NCBI RefSeq assembly: GCF_011745365.1
Contig: NW_024468909.1
Coordinates: forward strand, 3,348,001-3,412,000
DNA from: Cryphonectria parasitica EP155
Taxonomy: Eukaryota > Ascomycota > Sordariomycetes > Diaporthales > Cryphonectriaceae
Reading direction: 5' to 3'
Length of the DNA: 64,000 bases
Positions 1 to 12,800 of the stretch are shown here, one piece after another. Within the stretch, counting starts at the first letter, position 1, and every line of letters starts with the position of its first letter. Below the pieces are notes generated by a model. That model saw only the letters and a list, made by a program, of their open reading frames with translations, searched no databases and was not told where the DNA came from. Made by a program: the position numbers and the translations under genes.

Positions 1-154
1 TTGAGCCGTTCATCTATTTGTGCACTTCCCTCCACGCTTCATGCTCAAGACTTGCCTCGTCCTGCGATATACAAGATCATCCTGCGCTGCTTCAAGAGCT
101 TCTCTAAGCTTCTTCATCCAACCCCGCCGAGCCTTCTCGTCCTCGAAGATCATC

Positions 155-2135
155 ATGGCTCCTCCCAAGTCTGCTCACGAGTTCATTGATTTTTTGAACG
201 CCTCGCCTACCCGTGAGTACTTCTCCCCCCCCCCCCCCACCTCCTTCCGCTCTCTCTCCCAGAGATTTTGCCTAAAGACTATGCATCTGTGGCTAATGCG
301 CGCCTCACAGCCTACCATGCTGTTGCCGAGGCTGCTGCCCGCCTCGAGACTGCAGGTTTCAAGGGTATCAAAGAACGTGACAATTGGGGCTCGGAGCTAC
401 TCCCCGGTGGCAAGGTTTGCTTGTTCCCCCCTCCCCCCCCGGTTCTTCACCTCGATTCAATTGATCTAATCAGTGGGTGGGCGCATTGACCGGCAATTCG
501 ACTGACGAACAGTCCAGTACTACCTGACCCGCAACGCCTCGTCCATCGTGGCCTTCGCCGTCGGCAAGAAATGGGCACCTGGCAACCCCATCGGCATGGT
601 CGGGGCGCACACCGACTCGCCCTGCCTGCGCATCAAGCCCGTGAGCAAGAAGACCAACGCCGGCTTCCTTCAGGTTGGCGTCGAGACCTACGGCGGTGGC
701 ATCTGGCACACCTGGTTCGACCGTGACCTCTCCACTGCCGGCCGTGTGCTGGTCAAGGACGCCCAGGGCAACTTTGTGCAGAAGCTTATCAAGGTTGACA
801 AGCCCATCCTGCGCATCCCTACCCTGGCCATCCATCTTCACAGGCAGAGCAACTTTGACCCCAACAAGGAGACCGAGCTGTTCCCCATCTGTGGCCTCGC
901 CGAGGCGGAGCTCAACCGGTCCGGCAAGCCCCCTGCGGATGCCAAGAAGGACGGCGACGAATCCGCCGAGGCTGAGGGCGAGGATGCTGAGTTCCAACCC
1001 CTTAAGGCCATGACACAACGACACCACCCGTACCTGCTGGACGTCATTGCACAGCACGCCGGCGTCGATGCCGATGCCATCGTCGACTTCGAGCTGGTCC
1101 TCTACGACACGCAGAAGTCGTGCCTCGGTGGCCTCAACGACGAGTTCATCTTCTCGCCGCGCCTGGACAACCTCGGCATGACCTATTGCAGCGTCATGGG
1201 CCTGATCGCGTCCGTCCAAGATGAGAAGAGCCTAGACGATGAGTCCAGCATCCGCCTGATTGCGTGTTTCGACCACGAGGAGATCGGTTCCCTCACAGCG
1301 CAAGGTGCCAACTCCAACATGCTGCCGGCCGTCCTCCGCCGCCTGTCGGTCCTGCCAGCGGGTCGTTTCCATGAGGCCCCAGCTTCTGAAAAGTCGTACG
1401 AGCATGTACATTCCGATGACATTGCCACCGCGTTCGAGCAGACTCTGTCAACGTCATTCTTCGTGTCTGCGGACATGGCGCATAGCGTCAACCCCAACTA
1501 TCAGCAGAAATACGAATCGAACCACCAGCCTGAGATGAATAAGGGGATTGTCATAAAGAGTACGTTTGCCCTTCCCCCCTCCCTTTCCCTCCCAGTGCTT
1601 TTTTTTACTCTTTCTGCTTCGACTATTGAACATGACTGACTGGTTGGTTTGTTTGTATTTAGTCAACGCAAACCAGCGCTACGCCACCAACTCCCCTGGT
1701 ATCGTCCTCTTGCAAGAAGTCGCAAAGAAGGCCGGCGTGCCGCTGCAACTGTTTGTCGTCCGCAACGACTCGGCTTGCGGCAGCACCATTGGGCCAATGC
1801 TGTCCGCAAAAATGGGTGTACGCACGATCGACGTTGGAAACCCGCAGCTCAGTAGGTTTAATCTGTGATTCTGCCATACCTATGTCCTGTTCGATCTCGT
1901 GGGAGCAGACTTCAAAAAGAACCATTTTTTGCCATCTGCTGCTTAGGCATCTTTCATGACCATATCCAAGTAATCATAGCTCTCGAGGGAAATAATTACT
2001 GACACTTGCTGGTTTTTAGGCATGCATTCTATCCGTGAGACGGGTGGCTCGTACGATGTTGAGCATGGCATCAAGCTATTTGAGGCTTTCTTGTCCAACT
2101 ACGCGGATCTGGAGTCAAAAATCTTGGTGGACTAA
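155..2135 (+). CDS. APE4: Aspartyl aminopeptidase (peptidase family M18)
   Basis: Zinc metallo-exopeptidase that removes N-terminal Asp/Glu from peptides; yeast Ape4 is cytosolic and is carried to the vacuole. Predicted exons 155-212, 263-414, 518-1559, 1663-1851, 2020-2135 give 518 aa, close to the usual 480-520. Seen: the M18 metal-ligand motif GAHTDSP near residue 100, the DHEEIGS motif (catalytic and metal-binding glutamates) near residue 322, and the C-terminal metal-site region SADMAHSVNPNY. The junctions rebuild typical family text, for example GGK/YYLTRN and VIK/INANQRYATN. The start is the first in-frame ATG (MAPPKSAHEF), before which no other exon is evident. Introns 1 and 2 hold long C runs. 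It converges with LOS1. Identity is secure; the exon 1/2 border is the least certain. Confidence 0.93.
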
Positions 2136-3123
2136 GTTGGGTCAGGCCTGCAGAGACGAGCCTGGAGAAATTGAGAGGCCCGGTCATTTGTTGATATGCA
2201 AGCTGCGTTTGCGCATCAGTATTCTATCTACCATCTGCACATCTGGTGGCACCAGCGACAATGTTATTCCATATAGCATATATCTGCATAAAGGTCCTAG
2301 TACCAAAGCAGGACTCTTTATCAGCCGACTTTCCTCCAGTGTACATGGTCCTAGTCTCGATGGCCTCGCATGCTTTTGTGAGAGGATCCTGTGAGCTCAA
2401 CACCATCGCCAGGCTCTCTCGCCTGTTAGTCAAATGCTATGTCCGGTCATCAAGTGAAAGTCCATATTTGGCAAAGCCCGGCTGTCCACATTGGACAATC
2501 GGGAGATGGTAATGTGCTTATCCTGAAAGATCTACCACGCCCGCCCTCTAGCTACTAATTCGTCCTGATTGTTTCTCTGTCAAACTTCCAATGGATTGCA
2601 AAGACGAAGGAAGGTTTTTTGAGAACACGGACAAGATATATCTAGACGCTGAATGCTAAAGGGAGATCTATGTCTTGTCTACCGAAATACAATACAAAAG
2701 ATGACTGAGGCACGTCTGATGTCTGCAGCGAGCGAATTTCAAGAACCACAAGAGATAATAATTGCAACGAGAACAGTCTTGTGCAGCGGAAAATTAACAC
2801 GCTAGGAAAGTATTTGATTTTTGAGGGGGAATCTTTTTTTCTTTCTATTTAAAACCATATCCATCCCGAACCCTGGCCTTGTGGCTCTTCAACTTGAAAC
2901 CCCCACGGATGATTGATGATTGTGAAAGCATGGTATCCTGTAATGCTTGGCCCTGCCCAACTCGTTCAAGTACTAAAAGGGCCAACCTCTCAGTCCCTAG
3001 TCTTACTTGTGCTTGGCCCCCCTTGCTTGCTAGCACAGTACTTGTGCAAGCCAAAGCTCTCCTCTACCCACGCCTCCTTCTGCCCCACGGCCTCTCCACG
3101 CATGCCTGACTGTTGACTGTAAA
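2136..3123. other. Intergenic region between convergent APE4 and LOS1
   Basis: About 990 bases between two gene 3' ends. It should hold both 3' UTRs and polyadenylation signals; AT-rich patches lie near 2620-2700 and 2810-2860. The short open frames here show no recognisable protein, and I see no RNA gene. Confidence 0.6.
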
Positions 3124-6100
3124 TCACTTACTGCCACTAAGCCGTGTAAGATAATTTAAGAAGGCCTTCCTGTCAGTGGACATGGTCTGCAAGAACTCGG
3201 CGCCATCGATACCGAGGGAGGGGAATAACGTGGACTGTAGGTTGTGGATGAAGACCTCGCCGGTCTTGGTGTAGATGGTCTGCTCAAGCTGCGCGATCTC
3301 GTTCACAACCTGTCTGGTCTGAGCATCAGAGGGGTTGAATTGCGGATCTCGTAGAACCTCCCAGCAGAGAGGGTGGAACCGGTCCATGATGAATTGATCA
3401 AAGCCAGGGATGAGAGGCGATGGTGAGCCGGACGGAGGGCTGGGGTTGCTCGAGATGGTAGCAACGTCAGGGCCACCCCAGACAGCGGTCATGCGTTGCA
3501 GCAGGCCAAAAGCTGATCGGCTCGTAGACATATTGCCGTGAGAAATGGTCCTGGCTAGTGTGATGATTGAAGAGATAACAGACTCAAAGTACCCCTGGTT
3601 TGTTTCGCTGACTAAGACACCCCCAAGGTCGTTTGCCAGAATGATCTGTATGAAATGTAGGTATTCCCTCCTCAGCTCACCAAGCTGGATATCGTCATCG
3701 GTGCCCGTAACAGGTTGCGACAGGCCCTCAAATATGCGCTGCAGGAGTGGTGTCAGGAGTAGGTTGAGGATCTCGTAAATCTCTGCCTTGAATCCAAACA
3801 CCACCTGTTCGAGTAGTCGGAGGAACATGGCCATCTCGTCGTTCGATGAGCTTTGAGAAAGCAGGCCTTCAATCCATTGCGGCAACTGCGGGAGGACGGT
3901 GGAACCGAGCACACCGAGAAGTCGAGAGAAAGCGGATCTGCATGCGGTACGAATTTCGCTGTTGGAGTTCAGCTCCTTCAGAGCGACTAGAACTGCCTCA
4001 GCAACATGCGAAAAGACCTCGGAGATCTCCTTGGCTGGGGGAGGTTGCTTGCTGAGATTGTTGCCCGTGGGGGAGTCAGAAAATCCATGAGCAAAATACC
4101 CAAGGGCTGTGACAATGTGGTGGGCTTGCAGAATGGCTTGGGCATCACCGGCCTTTGCTCGCGGCAGTGTATTCTGCATGTCCGTGAACAATGGTTCCAT
4201 GACCGTGCGAGCAAAAATGACTTGCTTCTCAATAGGCGTAGCGCCCGTCGAAGAGATGCAGCCGATGGTCTCGAAAAGGTAGAGTTGATTCGTGAACACG
4301 GCGTCCGCTGAGTGGTCAGATTCGTCGGAAGACATGTCGTCGTCGGCTTCGTCGCCCGAAACTTCCGCCTTGATGGCCAAAAGATCGGCAACGGATTGTA
4401 TGACAGTTCCAGTCATTTCTGAGACCTGGGCTCGTAGTTGTTTCACGAGACGGTAAAACAAGTACCAAGATCGGACGCGGACCCGCATGTGATCATGATG
4501 CACGAGTCGCACAAAGTTTTCGAGCACACGTGGTATGTACTCCTGGCGACTTTCGAAGAAGGCAGCATATCGAACACAGATCTCCATGTACTGCAACAAA
4601 ATTGCAGGATGAGGGAAGTTGGAGATATCTGTTCACAATAATTAGTACCATGGTGACCAAAATGCTAATCCCCCTACTCCCCCTTTTTTCCCCGGGCGGG
4701 GGTTGGGTTTCTCTGTCCTCTCTTTCAGCTTACCTGATTCAACCATCTTCGACATGATGAGTACCAGTCTCTCAGCTGCAGCCGTAGAAGGCTGAGACTT
4801 GCCAGCCAACCCTTGATTGGGCAGAGCAAGCTCGCCGAAGAGGTACATTTCATATAGCGCCAAGTCCAGGTCTCGCCAGTCCATCTGTGAGCCTCTCTGA
4901 TCGAGCGTCTGGAAAGTGTTTGCCACAAGATTGCTTAATGTTTCCAGGTAAAGGTTTTGGTCGACTGCAGCCACGCTCTTCTGTAGGTTCTGAAGCCGCT
5001 TCCGCAGTTCTTGAAATTCGGCCTCGTCCGTCTGCTCGTCCTCATTACCCCAGGACGCAGTCTCATCGTACCTCAGCTTGAGGATGATTGCATTCAGGAT
5101 ACTTGGAAGCATCTCTCCATATTGAGGCGGGAGTGGGTTCATCTTCCGGAAGAGGGTAAGAACGTCCGTGAGTGATGGGATAACAGAGGAGCAGACCTCG
5201 TCAAACTCATCGGAGAAAAACCGAAGGAGAAGCGGGAGGAAATCCAGCAGGTGCTGCTCGGCTTTAGGGGTAGAGTCGGGATTGAACGTCTCTAGAACCT
5301 TAACCACGTCGGTCATGACCACATTCACCATCTTTGCCACAGCCTCCGCCAGGTCGGTATCATATTTCGCGGTGCCCCTGTATTGGTTCAGAGGTGGACT
5401 GTTCACGAGCTCCGACACGATCTGCTTTAGACCGAGGAAAGCAATGAGTTCCATCTTGTCGCTGGGCTTCATCTTCTTGGCGGTGATCTCGGTGTAGGCT
5501 TCCACAGCAGCATCCCTCACCTTGTCGGTGTCGCCCTTATCCGTACGTCCAATCAGGGGGAGCAGGAGGTTGATCATGTCCTGCTGGATGACCAGGGTGA
5601 TATCGATCCACTGCACCCACTTGCCCAATACCTTCAGCGTCATCTCAATGATCTTGTCGTCCCGGTCCTGGTATTGAGCAAGGATCTCCTGCCATGAATG
5701 CACCACCTTTTGCATGTCTCGCTCCCTCACAAGATCCTTGAGATCGACGTTGCGGTTGGCCTCATCTGGCTGGCGGGAGAGGAGCTGGTCCGCGATCTCA
5801 TCGTGAACAGAGAGCAGTATACGCAGGTACAGCACACAACCGACGGTGTTGTCCCTCCTCTCACTTCCGGGCAGACTTGTCATGGACAGGAAGTCGTCCA
5901 GGAACGATTCCCACCCTTGCTTGTACAGCCGTACGAAAAGGAAGGTCAGGGTCTGCGTGAGCTTATTCTGGAGAGTGGGCGAGTCGAGCTGCTCGGGCGT
6001 GGTGGCATAGCTCCGCCTGACATAGTCGAGGAAGGTATCCTTCAGCGCGGCCAGGTTGTTCGCATCGTTCTCGATCATGATAGCATTATTGATAACCTCC

Positions 6101-6412
6101 AAGCAGACGACACGGACAACCTCCATTGGTGGAGGGTCCCGAATAAAGATCGCAACGCAGGACTGCCATCCTTGTGGATCTGTCCGGAGGTTGGCGAGGA
6201 ACTGGAAGGCTTGTTGCTTGAGACTGTTGTCCGAATGAGGGTTCCACGCTATCTCAATAGCATTTTCAATCTGTGCATAGACAGCTGCAGGTTAGCCTCG
6301 GTCTCTGGAGGGCTGTTTTGTACTACGAAGGGCAGGAAGGGTCGGGCAGCTGGGCGAACCCAGATCTGCCGTGGGAAAATAAATACTCGACCAGCCATAC
6401 CTGACTCTCCAT
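3124..6412 (-). CDS. LOS1: Exportin-T, tRNA nuclear export karyopherin (LOS1/XPOT)
   Basis: Karyopherin-beta family receptor that carries mature tRNA out of the nucleus with Ran-GTP. Predicted exons on the minus strand: 6412-6401 (only MESQ), 6270-4734, 4628-3124, giving 1017 aa; yeast Los1 is 1100 aa. Seen: the exportin-T opening IENAIEIAWNPHSD, all-helical HEAT-like sequence throughout, and an acidic loop (SGDEADDDMSSDESD) near the middle. The tiny first exon is supported by a good donor (CAG/GTATGG) and by the family's usual M-x-x-Q start before IENAI. The intron at 4629-4733 holds T, C and G runs. The C-terminus (LTRLSGSK) looks natural, but its last bases resemble a donor (GTAAGT), so a further small exon cannot be excluded. 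Confidence 0.92.
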
Positions 6413-7558
6413 TCTGACGGAAGCTCCGTAAAGGAGTCACGTCCCCGGGGGATAGCTTTATTCGGTGTGTGCGCGCCTGTGGCTCGGAGACTGCTATCAT
6501 GCGTGGGTGGTGGTGATGATTGGGCTTGGGTTTGGGCAAGCATGCAGCATCGTATCGCTGGTGGATTTCGAGGCGGGGCAGCAAAAGAGTCACCGCGTGC
6601 TCATTCTTGTACTTGTGCAGGCAGAACAGCTAAGCAGTCAAGGTTTGCGAGTATGGGCTGGCCTAAGCAATGCAGCACAGAGAAGCCAAGCTGACCGAGG
6701 TGATGTGGAGGTGGTTCAGGTTAAGAGTTGAGACAGCATGTGGCTTGGGAGAATGATGTCGCTGTAGTTGGAAAAAGGCAGCCGAGCGCTTTTGGCCGGG
6801 ACTGGTACTTTCTCATCAGTGCCCAAAACATGCAAGTTAGTGGTTGCCTTTCTTATGGTGGGGCACTTTTTTGGCCCTGTCCCCACATGCTGACATCGAC
6901 AACCAGCCCTGGAGAAGCTGTCAATGCAAGCTCTTACACATTAGCAACCCTGCAGCAAACCTTAGAATGCCCTTGCTTGCTTTCTGGCTTCTTTACAGCT
7001 GCTTTCTTTCCTTTATTTGGATTGAGCTCATCGATCTCATCATTAATGTAGTAAGCCTGCTGACTTCTTTCTCTCTTCTCCTCTTCTTGTAATATTGTTT
7101 TCACTTTCCTTGTTCCACGAGGCATAACAAATGTTTGGAGTTACTATGCATCTGCGAAGGTCATCATCGATTGTTCTGATGGATTCTTGTGTACCGTATC
7201 AAGATAGCTGAGAGAACGGACAACCCCCGGATCGAAACAACACGAGTTGCGAAGAAAAGTCGGGAAAAGGGGGGGGAGGGGGGAAGGACGGCTACAGTGA
7301 TGGATTTCAGGCAGTCAAATTACAATTTTGGCCATGTCATAGCTAGAGCAGGAGGTGTGCATTAAAGATCACTTGAGTCTGATTTTCGAGACTATGATGA
7401 TGTCGCACCGCAGTAAGCCTGTTATGGCGCCCTCATTACTCCCGGACCTAACGCCTGCCCAATTTTGCACATTCCATCCTCCGAGTCCCTCATAATTCTA
7501 CACGATGTTATTCTCTCCATCGTCTGACGAAGAGAGATACTTTTCCTAGTTGCTTTCA
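6413..7558. other. Intergenic region between POB3 3' end and LOS1 5' end
   Basis: About 1.1 kb, with both neighbours on the minus strand. The right end (6413-6600 on this map) should contain the LOS1 promoter and leader. A G-rich run sits near 7268-7286. Short open frames here have no recognisable content. Confidence 0.55.
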
Positions 7559-9348
7559 TCATGAAGACGACTTCTTCTTCTTCTTTGGCGGCGAGTCCTC
7601 GTGCTCCTCGTCGTCGTCCACGGCGTCGTTGTCGACGCCGCTCTCAGCATCTGAGGAACCACTTCCAGAACCATCACTCTCGTGGGCAGAATCGTACTCC
7701 TCTGCGACGTCGCTCTCCGATTCAGTCCGGAAGTCCTCATCAACACTCTCCTCGTCCTCATCTGCAGAGCCACGATCGGCCGCGGGCGCCATCTCCTCGT
7801 CCGAGCTGAGTGCCTGCTCACGCAGCGCCTGCTTCAGCAGTTTGTCGTCCTCGTCGATCTCGTTCTTAACGCGGAGACCCTTGAGCTTGAAGAATATCTC
7901 CAAGGACTTCAGGTCGTCTCGGCTGATGTTGCTGAACTGGTTTGAGGTGGAACCCTTCATCTGCACAGTGATGTCGAATGTCGACAGCGCAGAGACAGCT
8001 CCGCTGACACGGGAGAAGGTGACAGATTGTGTCTGCTCGTACGATATGTAGGTGGCAGGCTTGGGCACAAACATGAACGCCTTCTCCAGGAGGTACAAGA
8101 AGCCTTCGCTGGCCTTGATCGAACACTTGATTGCCTGTTGCTGACGGTGCCTGTTGCATGTTAGCTGAGAAGTACTGATGCTGTGATGAGCCCTTGAGGA
8201 ATACTTACGTCTCAAAATCTTTGGCCGGAACGGACACCTTTTTGTTGGAAAGACCTCGGAAGATCTTTGTCACCACCTGGTGCATGGGCTCCTCGTAGTG
8301 TGCCTCTAACTTGCCATCGTATTTCTCCTTGCGGGTTTCCTCGCTCATGTTCAAGTCGATGGTGCTCTCGTCGTCCCTCTTAAACTGCATGACCACAAAG
8401 GGGTATCGGGTCTGACCTTGTCGCAAGGGGGGATCGAGACCGATACAGAGCAGGAAATGCACGTCATCTGGCTTGGGAAGGACCATAAACTTCTTGACAG
8501 CCTCATACTGGATCTTGTAGTCGTATGTCTTGCCGCGCAGTCGGAAAGAGGTGAGGTACATGTCGATGTCGAAACGGCCTCTGGGAGTGAGGTGCAGAAC
8601 ATCTTGGAAGGTAGCCACGGTGTCGCCTGCAGTATCTCCAATATCGGCCTTGTCCATCAGTGTCTGATAGAATAGATGGGCGGCTTGTATTTCCTCCTCG
8701 TCTGCATCGCTCGCGGCATCCTCGCCCTCGGCCTCTTTCTTGGTGGTCGTGCCAGGGATATAGAGTCGCATCTCCACGAGCTGGTCCATGGCGGCAGCAG
8801 CCTTGCGACCCTTGTCGGCATTGGCCTTTTCGCCGTCCTGAGAGGCAAACTCTATCGAGATTTCGTTTCGCCCGGCAAGGTTGGTGTTGCTGATCTCGGA
8901 GTACGGCACCTCAAAGGAAGGTCGGTTTTGAACGTTGAAGGTGAGCTCGCCTTTCGTAAACTCTGCCTTGCCCCAGTTCCATCCTCGCATCGAATGGTCC
9001 TTGTTCTCTAAGACGTGACCGTACCAGTTTTTGAAAACGCGCGTGAGCCTTTCGTGGTCCTGTTGCGCCCGTCAGTTAAACCTAAGCAATGAACGCCGCG
9101 CGGGGTCAATCGGCATCGCGCACCTCCTCTTGGAATCCATCAAGCTGTAGAATGTCTGAGCTTCGCTGCAGGATCTTGACCTCATACCCCTTGGCAGCTC
9201 GACTCCACTGCGCGCCAACAATGTCGCTTGCCTCCAGTGTGACTGCCTCGCCACCACTGGTAGGCTTCCAGCCCACACCAGCCTCAGAAAATCGGCATTT
9301 GCCATGGTCCTTAGATAGGTCCAAGTAGATGTTCTCGAAGCTCTCCAT
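7559..9348 (-). CDS. POB3: FACT complex subunit POB3 (SSRP1 family)
   Basis: With Spt16 it forms FACT, the histone chaperone that loosens and rebuilds nucleosomes during transcription and replication. Predicted exons 9348-9124, 9059-8209, 8150-7559 give 555 aa, matching yeast Pob3 (552). Seen: the N-terminal SSRP1/POB3 PH-like region (MESFENIYLDLSKDHGKCRF), the middle double-PH region ending around SFEIFF-like text, and an acidic Asp/Glu/Ser tail ending in KKKKKSSS. There is no HMG box, as expected for fungi, where Nhp6 supplies it. The start is the ATG at 9348; an in-frame TTG two codons upstream was not used. Its neighbour VPS72 is another nucleosome-handling protein on the same strand. Confidence 0.95.
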
Positions 9349-9866
9349 TTTCAAATGCTAGACGATGGGGGCTGGATGGACAGGGTCGCTGCAGTGATGG
9401 AGAGTTTCGAGGAACGATTGTGCGAAAGCAAAGGTGAAAAGGCTGGGGAGGAAGAAGTGCGCAGGAGATTTTGTTGCAGCGTTGACGCGCTTGCTAGAGC
9501 TTGGGGTGCTACTGAATAGCAGCACGCGTTAATGACCAGAGTCTGTGCACTGCCTGGGCTGCTTGCAGGGACCAGGGTAGGCTGCCCCACATGGAAGGGC
9601 ACATTCCTACTAACCGGTGCTTACATAGTGAAGTTCTTTGGTCTACAGTAAGACAGATTTGATCAATGCCTACATGAATGAATGCCTGCCATGCCGTGCC
9701 AATATCTGAGGAAATATCTTGACAGGATGGCATGTGAGTTACAAGCACGTTCAGGTCCGCAAGAGAATCACGAGAGGGTCATATTTGAAGTGTGCATGAT
9801 TTATTTTATATCTGTAGGGATATGATGGGCCCAGCTTCTGTCTTAGCCTAAACGTGCTGATGTAGT
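9349..9866. other. Intergenic region, POB3 promoter and VPS72 3' flank
   Basis: About 520 bases. The part next to 9349 is the 5' side of POB3, and the part near 9800-9866 is the AT-rich 3' side of VPS72. No gene or RNA was recognised. Confidence 0.55.
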
Positions 9867-12800
9867 CTATGCAGAGTTCTCTGCTGACACAGTTTGGGCC
9901 AAGTCTGGTGCTAGTAATGTCTGAGCAGGTTTCTCTCCCGATGCAAGTTGAGCTGAATTCGCTTCTGACCCCATTTCTTGTATGCCTGCTGCTGCTGGAG
10001 CTGGGGCTGAAGCTGGGGCTGAAGCTGGACCCGCGGAAAGAACATTTGGGGAAGCTAGACTCGGCAACATGGGTTTGGCCTCCTCTGGAGATGGCATGAT
10101 TGCCTGTGCTCCTGCTGGCACAGCCGGTGGCATCATCGGGGTAGTGAACGGAGGTGCTGAAATCGTAGGAGGGACTGTGGCGGGTGCGGTAGCAAGAGAC
10201 GGAGCCGTGACCACGCCGGGCGTTGTAGCTGGACCAGGAACTGTAGCAGATGCTTCTCCCTGCTTGTCAGGTTCTTTTTTGACCTCAGAAGCCTCGGCAG
10301 CCCTCTTTTCTTTCTCTTCTTCTGCCATCTTCTTCTCGCGCTCTTGAATCTCAAGCCTCTCCTTGCGTTCCTCTTCTGTTTCCGGACGGGTGAACCTGAT
10401 CGGTACACCCTTGGCAGCATCAGATCCGTTGCCAACCCATGTACCCAGCGCCTGGCTCCATTTGAACTCGCCCTTGATGAGCTTCTGGATTTCCTTGAAG
10501 GCATAGACGTTGTAGTAAGGCAGTCCTGTCACGGGGTCTCTGTAGCGAGCTGGATGATTAGTGATCACGCAGAGTGGCGGATGAGGCGGTTCTGCGATCT
10601 GAGTTAGCTATGGGGCGAGGTAGACAAGATAGGATCCCTAACTTACTACCCAGCTTGCTCATCTTCCGCCCAAAAAGTATCTGCGTCTGTACTTCCGGTT
10701 TCTTGACCGCATCCTCATCGAAGTCCTGAAGGATGATGCAGCTGCGAGTCACTTTGCCTTCCATAGGGGGTTCAGGCTCCGGTGGCTCCGGTGGTGGAGG
10801 AGGCTTCCGAGAAGCCGCAGATTTGGCAGAAGCCTTTTTAGGAACTGCTTGATTCGTCTGTTGCTTTTTGGTCGTCTTGACCGGAGGTGTGGTCGGAGAA
10901 GTTATAGGCTGGAAGATTGCAGTTGTGTGTATTGGCGATGGTTGATGATTTGGTGCTTGGAAAGGGTTGTAGGAGGCTGCGCTTGTGGCTGCGGTTGGGT
11001 TTGGGGTCGGAATTGCTGTTGACGTGTGTATTGGAGGTGGCTGAGTAGACGGATGAATAGGGGGGGAGGGCGCCGCAGGTGACACACTAGATGCGCTGGG
11101 CGTAGTGGGTGCAATTGGGGGACTGGATACAGCAAAGCTAGTGGCTCGAGGAACAGGTGTAGCTGCGTAACCAAGTACTGGCATCGATCCATTAAGAGCA
11201 TTGGGCATCCCGGCAGGAGGAGCGAGTACGTTGGTTTGTGCTGCCTGCATAAGGTGGGGATTCGGTGGTGGCATGAAACGTGGCCCTATATCAGGTCTCA
11301 ATGCTAACGGGAGTGTCTTGGAGGCCTGCGTTTCTGTCTTGACGGTTGGCAATGAGGTCGCTGGGGTCGGACTCCCAGAAGCCGTCCGCACTGACATGGG
11401 CGTAGGCGTAGCTGTAGGGGTAGGGGTCGCGGTGCTTGGTCTAGTCACAACTGCTGGAGACATTGGTCGAGATGCCAGAGGCACTGGTTGAGGCAGGTTG
11501 GGTGGCTGCGTAGTTGCTCTAGGCGAAGGGACGTGAGGTGCAGAGGCCTGAGGTGCAGAGGCCTGAGGTGCAGAGACCGGAAGAGCAAAGACCGGAGCCG
11601 GAGCAGAGGCCAGAGGAACAGAGACCGGAGCAGTAGCGGCTATAGGAGGGGGCATTGAAGGTGCAGAGGCCGGAGAAACTGTAGCAGCTGGTGGAGCACA
11701 GACTGGAGGCGCAGGGGTTGGAGGAACAGAAGCTAGTGGAGAAGAGACTGGAGGCGCAGACGCCGGAGATGAAATAGTGGCCACCTCAGGTCGTGACGGT
11801 ATGGCCTCCATGGGAATTGCAGGGGTAGATTCTGCTTTGGGCGCTTCTGGCTCTCTTGGGGCCTCTGGTACTGAGACCGAGTCGGGAGCGTTCTGCGCTG
11901 CGGGCGCTTCTGAAGCAGTGCCCGACGGGCCAACCTCTGTCTTGGGGCTCGCCGTGGCCGTCGTGGTCACAGTGGACGGCCCTACACCTCCCTCTGTCGT
12001 CGATGGAGCGGCGGTGGCGGCAGCGCTGACAGCGGTCGAGGGTCTCTTCCTCTTCGGCTTCTCCTCCATCGACACCATTTTTCCAACATGCTTCAGTTGG
12101 ACCTCGCTCAAGTCGATAATACCAGTCCAGAACGTAACCACAGGTCCTTCGAGCCGTCGTTCATGCAGTGCCGCCAGCTTGGCGCGTCTCTCTTCCTCAC
12201 GCTGCTTCTCGGCCTCCTCCCATCGGTTGAGACTCTTGGAGTTCCTCTTCTCCACGATAGCAGCCTCCTGTAGCCTCTCAGCTTGCGTCATAGGCGGCTT
12301 CTTCATAGCCTCCAGCTTCTTCGCCTTCCTCTCCATCGCCTCCACCTGCTTCTTGCGCCTCGCCTCGCGCTCAATCATCTGTTGATGTAGCTGCTCTTTA
12401 CTCAGCCGCGTAGTCTTCCGCTCCGACGCTCGAGTAGGCTTGTCAGCCTCCGTCGGCAGCCAGCTCGTCCGCTCCGACTTCTTCTTTGGCCTGGGCTGGG
12501 GCGGAGGCACCGTGCTTCCGGTCGGGGTATCGGGCGGCTGGCTGATGCGGACCTTCTTCCTGAACTTGGCGGGGATGGCCTCCTGTGCCTTGCGTTTGCG
12601 CGCAGCCGCCTTCTTCTCCCTGGCCTGGCGCTCGAGCTCCTTCTCGCCCTCCATATCGTCTCCGTTGGCCTCGTTCTCGTCATCATCGTCTGATGAGTCC
12701 ATCTGCGCGTCTGAACCATCGCCGTCTTCCTTATCCGTGAAGCCCGCGTCGTCTGCATCTTCTTGGAACAGGAGCTCTAGGTCCGAGTCTTCGTCGGCCG

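Noticed and set aside
470..1219. 249-codon open frame antisense to APE4
   Set aside because: It mirrors the third-base bias of the conserved M18 exon on the other strand and has no recognisable content.
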